Shown here one piece after another: positions 31,649-40,237 of a stretch of 64,000 nucleotides of DNA (position 1 is the stretch's first letter; every line of letters starts with the position of its first letter). Made by a program: the position numbers and the translations under genes. Source of the DNA: an uncultured Oscillospiraceae bacterium (GTDB lineage Bacteria; Bacillota; Clostridia; Oscillospirales; Oscillospiraceae); the NCBI GenBank assembly GCA_934589065.1, contig CAKTNN010000001.1, positions 73,648 to 137,647 of the forward strand. The letters are read 5' to 3'. The notes below the pieces were generated by a model, which worked only from the letters and a program-made list of their open reading frames with translations, was not told the origin of the DNA and did not search any database.

Positions 31649-33733
31649 TTAATAGAAGAGAAGATCAGAATAGGTGGGATAAGGCCAGAAGCTTTTGGCG
31701 GTGTTCTTTTCCAGCGTATCAGCATAGCTGCGCAGCTGGGCCATCAGGGGCACAATCACACCGTGGCAGTGGTCTGCAGCTGCCTCCTCATCCGAGGGAA
31801 TCCGATCCAGCGCATCTTTTAGCTGCTCCACGCAATCATAAGCGGAATCGCAGGCGGCAGAAAGCTTCTGAATCAGAGCCATCTCTCCCCTGCAGCTGAC
31901 ACCCAGGCTCTTCTTGGAGGCAACGCCATTGCACAGGGAATCCGTGTAGCGCATAGCCGCCGGAAGGATCTGCTGCACTGCCATATCCACCATGGTGCGA
32001 GCCTCAATATTCACCTTTTTCCGGTAGTCATCCAGGTAGATGGCGTGGCGTGCCCGGAATTCCGTTTCGGTAAAGACGCCCCGACTGGTAACCAGGTCAA
32101 TGTTCTTCTGGCTGAGATAAGCCCGCATTGCCTCTGCAGTGGAAGCAAGGTTGCTCAAGCCCCGGCGGGCAGCCTCCTGACGCCATTCTTCGGAGTAGCC
32201 GTTGCCATCAAAAATGATCCGCCGGTGCTCGGTAAACGCCTTATATACCAGCTGCTGCAAAGCTTTTTCAAAATCCGGAGCATTTTCCAGCTCATCGGCA
32301 AAGCGCCCCAGTTCCTCAGCCATAATGGTATTGAGGGCGATGTTGGGCCCGGCGATGGACTGAGAGGAGCCCAGCATCCGCAGCTCGAACTTATTGCCCG
32401 TAAAGGCCAGGGGGCTGGTACGGTTTCGATCAGTGGTATCCTTGGGAATGGCGGGCATGACATCCACGCCAATGCGCAGCAGGCTCTTTTCCGGCTCTGT
32501 ATAGTTGGTCCCATCGATAATGGACTGCACCACACCGTTGAGCTCATCCCCCAGGAAGATGGAAACAATGGCAGGAGGCGCCTCGTTTGCGCCCAAACGG
32601 GTATCATTGCTGGCAGAAGCTACGGTGCAGCGTAAAAACTCCTGGTACTCATCAATTCCCTGGATAAAGGCTGCCAAAAACACAAGAAACTGGGCGTTCT
32701 GCCGGGGGGTCTTTCCGGGGCTGAACAGGTTCTTCCCGGTATCCGTGGACAGCGACCAGTTGTTGTGCTTGCCGCTTCCGTTGACCCCTGCAAAGGGCTT
32801 TTCGTGGAGCAGGCACACCAGGTTGTGCTTTGCGGCGCACTTTTTCATGGTGCGCATAATCAGCTGGTTGTCATCGCAGGCCTTGTTTGCATCGGTATAG
32901 ATGGGTGCAAGCTCATGCTGGCAAGGAGCGCCTTCATTGTGCTTGGTTTTGGAAAGAATGCCCAGACGCCACAGCTGTTCGTCCAGGTCCTGCATGAATT
33001 CCGAAACCCTGGTACGGATTGCTGCAAAATAATGGTCATCCAGTTCCTGCCCCTTGGGTGCGGGGGCACCAAAAAGGGTTCTGCCGGTCAGACGCAGGTC
33101 TTCCCGCTGGGCGTATAGGTCCTTTGGCAGCAGAAAATACTCCTGCTCTGCACCCACGCAGGTGATGATCCGCTGGGTTTTCGTGTCGCCAAAGAGCCGC
33201 AGGATGCGGATTGCCTCCCGGGAAACCTCTTCCAGCGAGCGCAAAAGCGGGGTCTTCTTATCCAGAGAGTCTCCGGTGTAGGAGAAAAACATAGTGGGGA
33301 TGTACAGGCTGCCGTCCTTTACAAAGGCGCAGGCCGTGGGATCCCAGGCGGTGTAGCCCCGGGCCTCAAAGGTTGCCCGCAGTCCCCCGGAGGGGAAGGA
33401 ACTGGCATCCGGCTCACCCCGAACCAGCTCTTTGCCGGAAAACTCCATAATCACCCGTCCGTCTCCCGTAGGAGAAATGAAGGAATCATGCTTTTCGGCG
33501 GTAATGCCGGTCATGGGCTGGAACCAGTGGGTATAGTGGGTTGCGCCCTTTTCCAGCGCCCATATTTTCATAGCCTCTGCAATCTCGTTTGCCACGTCCA
33601 GAGGCAAGGTAGAGCCGGTTTGGATGCAGGTTTCCCAAGCCTTATAGACATGGGAAGGAAGCCGCTGCTTCATAACCGCTTCGTTAAAAACATCGCTGCC
33701 GAAAATCTCCGGGACATTCAGAATTTGGGACAT
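31649..33733 (-). CDS. glnN: Glutamine synthetase type III
   Basis: 694 residues, the length of GSIII enzymes (about 700) rather than GSI (about 450). Signatures seen: THYTHWFQPMTG near residue 80, GVNGSGKHNNWSL near residue 315, and NRTSPLAFTGNKFELRMLG with conserved Arg residues near 435. The enzyme makes glutamine from glutamate, ammonia and ATP in the cytoplasm. AAAGGAA lies before the ATG. No nitrogen-responsive element was recognised upstream. Confidence 0.94.
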   Translation of the reverse strand: MSQILNVPEIFGSDVFNEAVMKQRLPSHVYKAWETCIQTGSTLPLDVANEIAEAMKIWALEKGATHYTHWFQPMTGITAEKHDSFISPTGDGRVIMEFSGKELVRGEPDASSFPSGGLRATFEARGYTAWDPTACAFVKDGSLYIPTMFFSYTGDSLDKKTPLLRSLEEVSREAIRILRLFGDTKTQRIITCVGAEQEYFLLPKDLYAQREDLRLTGRTLFGAPAPKGQELDDHYFAAIRTRVSEFMQDLDEQLWRLGILSKTKHNEGAPCQHELAPIYTDANKACDDNQLIMRTMKKCAAKHNLVCLLHEKPFAGVNGSGKHNNWSLSTDTGKNLFSPGKTPRQNAQFLVFLAAFIQGIDEYQEFLRCTVASASNDTRLGANEAPPAIVSIFLGDELNGVVQSIIDGTNYTEPEKSLLRIGVDVMPAIPKDTTDRNRTSPLAFTGNKFELRMLGSSQSIAGPNIALNTIMAEELGRFADELENAPDFEKALQQLVYKAFTEHRRIIFDGNGYSEEWRQEAARRGLSNLASTAEAMRAYLSQKNIDLVTSRGVFTETEFRARHAIYLDDYRKKVNIEARTMVDMAVQQILPAAMRYTDSLCNGVASKKSLGVSCRGEMALIQKLSAACDSAYDCVEQLKDALDRIPSDEEAAADHCHGVIVPLMAQLRSYADTLEKNTAKSFWPYPTYSDLLFY

Positions 33734-33878
33734 AGTAGAGGAACATTCCTTTCAGATTGTATTCGCCGGGAAGTATCATCTGTGATCCATAATAAGTTGA
33801 TTGTAAGTCAGTACCGCCCAAAATGCAAGGCTTGAATTTGTGAAAAATACAATATTTCTACAGCTGCCTTTTGTGAAT

Positions 33879-34994
33879 TCAGCCGAAAGTACCCGGCAGT
33901 TCCGGGCCCGTTGATTTCTTCCCCATTTGCAGCCGGGCTTTCTTGGCTGCCCGGAAAAGCCCCGTTAAGTCTTCCGTCAGGTATTTGCGGATGGTTTCGG
34001 AGCTGCGCAGTCTGGCAACATAGGTCACCAGGTTCTTGGGCAGGAAAACGTCCCCTGTAACCTCCACATCTCCAGAGGTCAGCAGGTCATAGAGCATGTT
34101 CACCATTCGCACGCGGGTATCAAAATCCATGCCCAAAAGCCAGTTTTCAATGGTCAGCTGCAGGAAAATAGCATTTCCTGTCAGTGCTTCCATGGTCACA
34201 AAGCTTTTGCCCGCTACCTCCCAGCTAAAGGGGTCATGCTGCATAATGCCAGACTGGTTGCTCTTTACAATGGTAACGGGTTCTGACCGGTAAAGAATCA
34301 AACCGATGATCGAGCCCTGGGGAACCAGGGTATGCAAAATGGGCAAAATCTCCCGATACCCGGGATTTTCCAAAAATTCCTTGGAAAAGCCTGGGCCGTC
34401 CTGGTTGTAAACCGCAATCACCCGCTCCCGAATTACAGGTGCACTTTGGGAAACCGCATAAACGGCAATGTTTCCGCCCTTAGAGTGCCCGCTGACCCGA
34501 ACCGGGCCGCTGTGATCCATCAGGACATCCTGCAAATATTGCCTTGCCAGCTTTTGGGAGGGGATCTCCCGGCGGAAGCACATGCTAAAATCCTCCTTCC
34601 AGCCAACCAGGGTATTGTCCGTTCCCCGGAAGGAGATAAAAATGCTCCCGTCATCCAGTAAAAAGGTCACTGCGGCAAACTGGGTATCCTGCTCCTTTAT
34701 GAAGATCTCCTTGTATTCCGCAACATAGATGTTTCCAAACCGCTTGGACTCCCCTGCCGCTTTTAAAAGATTTAAATCATTGGGCGTCCGAACGAACCCA
34801 TTGGGATCCGGGTGGTCAAAATAATCCTTGGCTGCCTGCCGCAGAGGGATTGGAATCTCCGGACTTTCCGCTGCCCGGCCTCGGAACGGAATGTAGCTCA
34901 GCGTGGAAAAAATCAATGCGTCCACCTCGTTGGGAGCATCCATAGAAAAGCTCAAGTCCCCGCGCCACAAGATATAGTCCAGAAAGCTTGCCAT
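33879..34994 (-). CDS. DUF2974 (Mbeg1-like) alpha/beta hydrolase
   Basis: 371 residues from ATG 34992-34994, which has AGAGGTGG upstream; the longer frame lacks one. The nucleophile-elbow motif GHSKGGNIAVYA near residue 165 and FISFRGTDNTLVGWKEDF near residue 125 identify the DUF2974 lipase-like family widespread in gut Firmicutes. The substrate is unknown. No signal peptide, so probably cytoplasmic. Confidence 0.88.
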   Translation of the reverse strand: MASFLDYILWRGDLSFSMDAPNEVDALIFSTLSYIPFRGRAAESPEIPIPLRQAAKDYFDHPDPNGFVRTPNDLNLLKAAGESKRFGNIYVAEYKEIFIKEQDTQFAAVTFLLDDGSIFISFRGTDNTLVGWKEDFSMCFRREIPSQKLARQYLQDVLMDHSGPVRVSGHSKGGNIAVYAVSQSAPVIRERVIAVYNQDGPGFSKEFLENPGYREILPILHTLVPQGSIIGLILYRSEPVTIVKSNQSGIMQHDPFSWEVAGKSFVTMEALTGNAIFLQLTIENWLLGMDFDTRVRMVNMLYDLLTSGDVEVTGDVFLPKNLVTYVARLRSSETIRKYLTEDLTGLFRAAKKARLQMGKKSTGPELPGTFG

Positions 34995-35125
34995 GACATA
35001 CCACCTCTTCTTTTCTATTTTACCCAAATATCCGGTATTTTTCAAGAGCCGTGACGGAGTTCCTCCCTTGACAAAGGGGCATAGAAAAAGTAGAATAAGG
35101 GAAATTTTGAAGGAGGACGAACACA

Positions 35126-35710
35126 ATGGAAACTGCTGTTACCCGTCAAGCGGCCTTGGAATTGCTGCAAAAGTACAATCAGGAGTCCTTTCATATTTTT
35201 CACGGCCTGACTGTAGAGGGCGTCATGCGCTGGTATGCCCAACAGATGGGCGAAAACCCGGATTTCTGGGGCCTGGTTGGCCTGCTCCACGATGTGGACT
35301 TTGAAAAATACCCGGAAAGGCACTGTCTGGAAGCTCCCCGGCTGCTGACAGAAGTGAATGCCGAGCCAGAGCTTGTCCACGCAGTCTGCTCCCACGGTTA
35401 CGGAATCTGCTGTGATATTGAGCCGGTTCTCCCCATGGAAAAGGTGCTCTTTGCCGCAGACGAATTGACCGGCCTGATCGGCGCTGCCGCCCGGATGCGC
35501 CCCAGCAAGAGTGTATGCGATATGGAGGTTTCCAGCCTGAAAAAGAAATACAAGGACAAAAAGTTCGCTGCCGGCTGCTCCCGGGATGTGATTGGCCGCG
35601 GTGCGGAAGCCCTGGGCTGGACGCTGGAAGAGCTGATGGAAAAGACCATCCTTGCCATGCGCAGCTGTGAAGCTTCCGTTCAGGCGGAATGGGAAAGCCT
35701 CTGCAAATAA
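35126..35710 (+). CDS. HD-domain hydrolase
   Basis: 194 residues. The metal-binding HD pattern is seen as FHIFHGLTVEGVM, LLHDVDFEKYPERH, then SHGYG and ADELTGLI. Proteins of this type in Clostridia are annotated as HD-superfamily hydrolases with unknown phosphoester substrates. AAGGAGG precedes the ATG. It is followed by a hairpin (gctgcacaa ... ttgtgcagc, about 35730-35768). Confidence 0.88.
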   Translation: METAVTRQAALELLQKYNQESFHIFHGLTVEGVMRWYAQQMGENPDFWGLVGLLHDVDFEKYPERHCLEAPRLLTEVNAEPELVHAVCSHGYGICCDIEPVLPMEKVLFAADELTGLIGAAARMRPSKSVCDMEVSSLKKKYKDKKFAAGCSRDVIGRGAEALGWTLEELMEKTILAMRSCEASVQAEWESLCK

Positions 35711-35729
35711 GACCATCTAAAAGATATGG

Positions 35730-35768
35730 GCTGCACAAGACGCATTCTCTTGATGCGTTTTGTGCAGC
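35730..35768. terminator. Terminator between the HD gene and the anti-sigma-like gene
   Basis: Stem ggctgcacaa ... ttgtgcagcc with an inner gacgcatt/gatgcgtt pairing, followed by atttta on the plus strand. It separates convergent genes. Confidence 0.65.
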
Positions 35769-35781
35769 CATTTTATTTTCC

Positions 35782-37128
35782 TTAGAAATCCGGCATAAAA
35801 TTATCTGCCATGATCTCTATATAGGTGCTGAGATTCTCAATTTCGCTGATGGGATACTGGCTGATGGTTGCATAATAGCCGCCTGTGTACTTGGCAAAGC
35901 GGACGGTAAGGAGGTTCCCTTCTTTATCCTCAATACTCACGCTTCCGTCTTTCAGTTCTATGGGAGACAGATCCTTATAAAGCTCCATTGCCCAGGGAAC
36001 GCATTGACTTTCGGTCATGTTTTCCAGCTTAACCACCGTAAAGCGAAGGCTATAATCCTGGGTGTTGAGAATTACGGTGCTCTCCCGCCCGTCTATCTTC
36101 TGAGAATAGCTGGATAGATCCATCCAGTTGCCGTCCATTGGGAGATAGGTAGACCAGCCGTCTTCCTGCAAAAGCTGAAATACTTCCCGTTTTTCGCTCT
36201 CTTCTGCGGAATTATATATGGTGAACTCGATGGTATCCGGTCGGCTGTCCGTAGAATCCGCAGGGGTTTCTCTTAACGCAATGGTTTGTCCCATCGCCGT
36301 TTCCGCTTCCAGCTGGTCGGTGAATGCACGAATCTCCACCAGGTAACCGCCAGACGCTTGGGTAAAGAAGACTTCCAGCTTCACATCTGCGCCATCTGTG
36401 CTATATAGGTTCCCTTTACTGCTATCTTCCAGAACCCGGTCGGGATACATCTGCCGCACCCACTCCTGAATGGATTCTAGGTCTTTCTCCGGGCGATATA
36501 GAACCGTCAGGGAGTTGGGATATGCCTGTTCATAAAGTTTGCGGTACCCTTCCTCATTCTGTGCACTGATCGTGACGCTTTCAATATAGTCCTGCAGGGT
36601 TTCCTTCGTGTATGTCAGCCGATCCGCCTGGGTGTAGCCATAAGTAACCGTGCTGTATACCCAGCCAAGTCCGTTTTCGTCCGGCTGATCAATTACGTAC
36701 ATACGGAACCGGCTGCACTCCAGAAGCGTCATGTGTATTTGCTCTCCTGCGGAGTTCACATAATATCGTTCCAGTTCGTTGGAAGCGGTACCGGCGTCCC
36801 CTGCCGCAGCCGATTCGTCCTGAGTTTCCGCAGAAAAAGTCTCCTGCGTCGCCGCCGTTGCCGGTGCTGCATCCTGGACGCTGAGCATGGTCGAGGTCTC
36901 CGGAGTCTGCTTTGACTGCACCCAATTTTCCGCAAAATAGAACCTGACCAAAAAGCCGACAGCCGCACTGACCACCAGCATGGCAGCCAGCGCGCAAATG
37001 TGCTGCATCCGTTTTTTCTTTTTCCGCACACGCTGCAGCTGCATCCGCCCGGAGCGAAAGCCCTGGGCTTCCGCTATGTATCTGCTGTCCAAATTTCCAA
37101 GAAGTTCAAAAAGCTCCTGTTCCGTCAT
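35782..37128 (-). CDS. Putative membrane anti-sigma factor
   Basis: 448 residues. An N-terminal cytoplasmic part of about 40 residues ends in a very basic stretch (RVRKKKKR), then one membrane helix at about 44-62, then a large extracellular domain with no recognised family. The gene overlaps the ECF sigma gene by four bases (ATGA), so the two are translationally coupled. This is the standard layout of a sigma/anti-sigma pair; the anti-sigma role is inferred from arrangement and topology, not from a zinc-binding motif. Confidence 0.65.
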   Translation of the reverse strand: MTEQELFELLGNLDSRYIAEAQGFRSGRMQLQRVRKKKKRMQHICALAAMLVVSAAVGFLVRFYFAENWVQSKQTPETSTMLSVQDAAPATAATQETFSAETQDESAAAGDAGTASNELERYYVNSAGEQIHMTLLECSRFRMYVIDQPDENGLGWVYSTVTYGYTQADRLTYTKETLQDYIESVTISAQNEEGYRKLYEQAYPNSLTVLYRPEKDLESIQEWVRQMYPDRVLEDSSKGNLYSTDGADVKLEVFFTQASGGYLVEIRAFTDQLEAETAMGQTIALRETPADSTDSRPDTIEFTIYNSAEESEKREVFQLLQEDGWSTYLPMDGNWMDLSSYSQKIDGRESTVILNTQDYSLRFTVVKLENMTESQCVPWAMELYKDLSPIELKDGSVSIEDKEGNLLTVRFAKYTGGYYATISQYPISEIENLSTYIEIMADNFMPDF

Positions 37129-37682
37129 TGCAGGCCCTCCTTTTCCAGGTATGCATCCAGCCGCAAACGGACTCTGCGCAGCATGGAGCGAACTTTTCCC
37201 TGAGAAAAGCCGCTGCGCTCTGCAATCTCCTTGGAGCTATCCAGATACCAATACCGGCAGACAAACACACTGCGTTCCGTTGGGCTCAAACCATCCAGGA
37301 AGTGCTGAATGCTTCTTAGGGTTTCCCGGCGAATTGCACTGTTTTCCAGGCTTTCCTGACCGCTGACGCAGTCCCTCAGCTCCTCCAATGCCAATTGTAC
37401 CCGTCCACCGCCCCGTTTAAAGGCCTGCCTTCTGCGCCAGGCATCCAGGGACAGGTTCCTGGTAACCCGCCCCAGAAACGCCGAAAAAATATTGGGCCTT
37501 TCCGGCGGAATGCTGTTCCAGGCAGAAAGCCAGGTATCGTTGACACTCTCCTGGGCATCCTCTTCGTTTTCCAGTATGTTCATAGCGATGGAATGACAGT
37601 AACCGCCGTATTTTATCGCCGTCTCCCCAATTGCCTCCTCGGAGCGGGAGAAATACAGGTCGATAATCTGGGAATCCTCCAT
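37125..37682 (-). CDS. ECF-family RNA polymerase sigma factor
   Basis: 185 residues with sigma region 2 (ILENEEDAQESVNDTWLSAW) and region 4 (LDGLSPTERSVFVCRYWYLD, then SKEIAERSGFSQGKVRSMLR). No sigma region 1 or 3, as in ECF factors. The start has GAGGAGG upstream. A GAAAC-N17-CGTC element 37-62 bases upstream suggests autoregulation. It is paired with the downstream putative anti-sigma factor. Confidence 0.9.
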   Translation of the reverse strand: MEDSQIIDLYFSRSEEAIGETAIKYGGYCHSIAMNILENEEDAQESVNDTWLSAWNSIPPERPNIFSAFLGRVTRNLSLDAWRRRQAFKRGGGRVQLALEELRDCVSGQESLENSAIRRETLRSIQHFLDGLSPTERSVFVCRYWYLDSSKEIAERSGFSQGKVRSMLRRVRLRLDAYLEKEGLQ

Positions 37683-37718
37683 TTTTGCGCCTCCTCTATT
37701 TGTTCTCCTATCTATATA

Positions 37719-37744
37719 GACGGAAAAGGAAGGGATGGTGTTTC
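37719..37744 (-). promoter_or_regulatory. Likely ECF-type autoregulated promoter
   Basis: On the minus strand GAAAC (37740-37744) and CGTC (37719-37722) are separated by 17 bases, matching the general -35/-10 pattern recognised by ECF sigma factors such as SigW. It lies just upstream of the sigma gene. Confidence 0.55.
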
Positions 37745-37762
37745 AAATTTTGGAAAAATTTT

Positions 37763-39904
37763 TTAGAGAAACGTCAATTTCCCGGTGTCAGCAAAGGTTC
37801 TGGGGGTGACGATGCTGTCAAATTGGACAATAACCCCCTGCCCGTCCCTCGGCAGGCCGATGACCGTTCCTTCCCCAAAGACGGTGTGCTGCACCCGTTT
37901 GCCCACAAGCTCGCTTTTTGCCGGGGCAGACAAATCCTCTGATGCCCGGATGGACTCCATGGTTTTTTCTTCCAGTTCCGGATCAAGGGGTGCCACATAG
38001 TCCACATTTTCCTTTTCGGCATTGAATAAAAACCGGCTTGGGTAGCGGAAAGAGCCGTCATAGCTCAGCCCGGCAGCGTCAGAGAGAAACAGGCGATCCT
38101 TTGCCCTGGTAAAGGCTACATAGCATAGCCGCCGTTCCTCTTCCAGCTTTTCCCGGGTGTTTGCCCGTTTCCCAGGGAATATTCCCTCAGACAAGCCACA
38201 CAGGAATACGACAGGAAATTCCAGACCCTTTGCCGAATGAATGGTCATCAGCTTGACTGCCTGTGCCTTCTCCCCGGTATCCATATTGGTAAAAAGGGCT
38301 GCGTGATCCAGATAGTTTCCCAAAGTCACCGTCTCTCCGGCCTTTCGGGTAAAATCAAAAATCGCCTGCTTTAGCTCTGCCAGGTTGTCCAGCCGCTCTT
38401 CTTCTCCGGAAGAACGGAGCATATTTTCGTACCCGCTTTCGTGGAGCACTCCCGCCAGAAGGTCGGTCAAATCCATGTTATCGAAAATCGCCCGATACTT
38501 TTCAATCAGGCGGACATATTCCTTTGCCTTGCACCTGCGGAAGGATTCCGTTTCCAGGTTGTCAAGCAAAGCCCGGTAAAGGGTTGTTCCCTTGGCGGCA
38601 GCATAAGCCTTCAGCGCGGCAATCCTTGTGCGTCCCACGCCCCGCCGAGGCTCGTTCACCGTGCGTAAGAAGCTGATATCATCCGGATTATAGATCATTC
38701 GCAGATAACACAGCACATCCTTAATTTCTTTCCGTTTGTAGAATTCCACACCGGAATACAGCACGTAGGGAATCTTATTGCGAATCAGGGATTCTTCCAG
38801 TGCCCGGGAAACATAGTGCGCCCGGTACAGCACCCCGATTTGGGAATAGGATATTCCCCCTTCCCCTTCGTGGAGGGCACGCATATTGGCAGTAATCCAG
38901 TCTGCCTCCAGAGCGCTGGTTTTGGCGTGAAAATAAAGCGGCTTCCGGTTGTCCGCCCGGACAGCGGTCAGTTCCTTCTTTAACCGGTCCCGGTTTTTAT
39001 CGATCAGCGCATTGGAAGCCGCCAAAATTTGAGGCGCCGACCGGTAGTTCTGATTCAAGTAAATGGTCTTCGCACCGGGATGCCGGGTAGGAAACTCCAG
39101 AATGAATTTTACATCCGCCCCCCTCCAGGTATAAATCGTCTGATCCGGATCCCCAACGACAAACAGATTGTGGTGGTATCCGCTTAATATATCTGCCAGG
39201 GAGTATTGATCCTTGTCAATGTCCTGGAATTCGTCTACCATAATGTATTCCAGCCGCTGCTGCCACTTTTCCCGCACTTCCCGGCTGTGTTCCAGAATAT
39301 ACAGCGCAAAATACACCAGATCATCAAAGTCCAGGGCAAAGCACTTCCGCTGCTCATAAAAATACCGGTATAGGATCTTGTCCTTCAAGGTTGATGCACT
39401 GCGCACCAAATCCAAAAGCTGATCCATATCCCCGTCAATCAGGGTTTTTACGTATCCTCTGCCGCCCTTGCGCCAGCCGATATGGTCGATGGCTTCCTGA
39501 ATGGTAATATCCCGCCCGGTGATGCCCAGATCCTCAAAAACCGTGGAAAGGATAGCCTTTTTATCCTCCTCATCCATTATTAAAAAGGATTTTGGATATC
39601 CCACCACATGGCAGTCCTCTTTCAGCAGGCTGACGCAGAAGCCGTGAAAAGTGGTAATTCTCGCCAGGTCCTGATCCGGCAGCTCCATGCGGATGCGCTT
39701 TTTCATTTCCGCAGCCGCTTTGTTGGTAAAGGTCACGCAGAGAATATTGGCGGTGGATATTCCCAATACATCCACCAGATACAGGTATCTGGCTGCCAGG
39801 GTTTTGGTCTTGCCGGAGCCTGCCCCGGCAACCACCCGGATATACCCTTCCGTTGTGGTCGCGGCCTGCCGCTGCTCCGGGTTCAGTTGCTGTAAATAAT
39901 CCAT
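37763..39904 (-). CDS. UvrD/PcrA-family superfamily 1 DNA helicase
   Basis: 713 residues. Walker A GAGSGKTKTL is near residue 28, motif II DEFQDIDKDQYS near 230, motif III VVGDPDQTIYTWRGA, motif IV region LNQNYRS, and motif VI YVAFTRAKDRLFL near 610. The C-terminal region ends with GKRVQHTVFGEGTVIGL, the Tudor-like segment of PcrA that contacts RNA polymerase. A 3'-5' helicase for repair and replication-conflict resolution is expected. It appears to be transcribed alone. Confidence 0.92.
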   Translation of the reverse strand: MDYLQQLNPEQRQAATTTEGYIRVVAGAGSGKTKTLAARYLYLVDVLGISTANILCVTFTNKAAAEMKKRIRMELPDQDLARITTFHGFCVSLLKEDCHVVGYPKSFLIMDEEDKKAILSTVFEDLGITGRDITIQEAIDHIGWRKGGRGYVKTLIDGDMDQLLDLVRSASTLKDKILYRYFYEQRKCFALDFDDLVYFALYILEHSREVREKWQQRLEYIMVDEFQDIDKDQYSLADILSGYHHNLFVVGDPDQTIYTWRGADVKFILEFPTRHPGAKTIYLNQNYRSAPQILAASNALIDKNRDRLKKELTAVRADNRKPLYFHAKTSALEADWITANMRALHEGEGGISYSQIGVLYRAHYVSRALEESLIRNKIPYVLYSGVEFYKRKEIKDVLCYLRMIYNPDDISFLRTVNEPRRGVGRTRIAALKAYAAAKGTTLYRALLDNLETESFRRCKAKEYVRLIEKYRAIFDNMDLTDLLAGVLHESGYENMLRSSGEEERLDNLAELKQAIFDFTRKAGETVTLGNYLDHAALFTNMDTGEKAQAVKLMTIHSAKGLEFPVVFLCGLSEGIFPGKRANTREKLEEERRLCYVAFTRAKDRLFLSDAAGLSYDGSFRYPSRFLFNAEKENVDYVAPLDPELEEKTMESIRASEDLSAPAKSELVGKRVQHTVFGEGTVIGLPRDGQGVIVQFDSIVTPRTFADTGKLTFL

Positions 39905-40017
39905 AATCCGCCCTCCTTTGCCATTCTGCCATTATAAACCGTATGTTTGAAAATGTCCACTGTCTTTTTTGGAAATACACTCTTTCTCCAGAAAAGAACA
40001 AAATTTTTTCAAACCTC

Positions 40018-40046
40018 TTGCAAAGCGCCTTTTCCGGTGGTATAAT
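40018..40046 (+). promoter_or_regulatory. SigA-type promoter of the aromatic operon
   Basis: TTGCAA (40018-40023), 17-base spacer, TATAAT (40041-40046). Transcription would start near 40053, leaving a leader of about 185 bases before aroF. Confidence 0.85.
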
Positions 40047-40075
40047 GCAGGAAAAGTCACCCGGAGGAAACAGCT

Positions 40076-40135
40076 ATGCAGTTTGGTTTCGCCAACAGCT
40101 TTTATTACTATTACTTTTTTGAGGAAAAAAGGTAA
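40076..40135 (+). CDS. Aromatic leader peptide (Phe/Tyr attenuation peptide)
   Basis: 19 codons reading MQFGFANSFYYYYFFEEKR, with five Phe and four Tyr, seven of them consecutive (residues 9-15). A strong GGAGGA ribosome binding site lies upstream, and a TAA stop is at 40133-40135. Such a codon run serves as a sensor: shortage of charged tRNA-Phe or tRNA-Tyr stalls the ribosome. The stop codon is placed three bases before the 5' strand of an antiterminator helix (40138), as needed for control of the terminator at 40184. Confidence 0.9.
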   Translation: MQFGFANSFYYYYFFEEKR

Positions 40136-40137
40136 TA

Positions 40138-40217
40138 GAAATTTGTGCTGTCATCCTTTCAGGGGCCCGACAAAGTAAGTCCTGCACCGCACGAATTTCC
40201 GTGCGGTGCTTTTTTTA
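40138..40217 (+). promoter_or_regulatory. Transcription attenuator: antiterminator and terminator of the aromatic operon
   Basis: Terminator: gcaccgcacg (40184-40193) with cgtgcggtgc (40200-40209), six-base loop, then seven T. Competing helix: gaaatttgtgc (40138-40148) can pair with gcacgaatttc (40189-40199), 11 pairs with one G-U, which blocks the terminator's 5' arm. A ribosome stalled on the Tyr/Phe codons leaves 40138-40148 free, so the antiterminator forms. A ribosome reaching the stop covers it and the terminator forms. Confidence 0.85.
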
Positions 40218-40237
40218 TTAAGAGGAGCTGGAGAAAA

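Noticed and set aside
33734..33878. Riboswitch or glutamine-responsive leader upstream of glnN
   Set aside because: No conserved aptamer motif or terminator was found in the 145-base gap.
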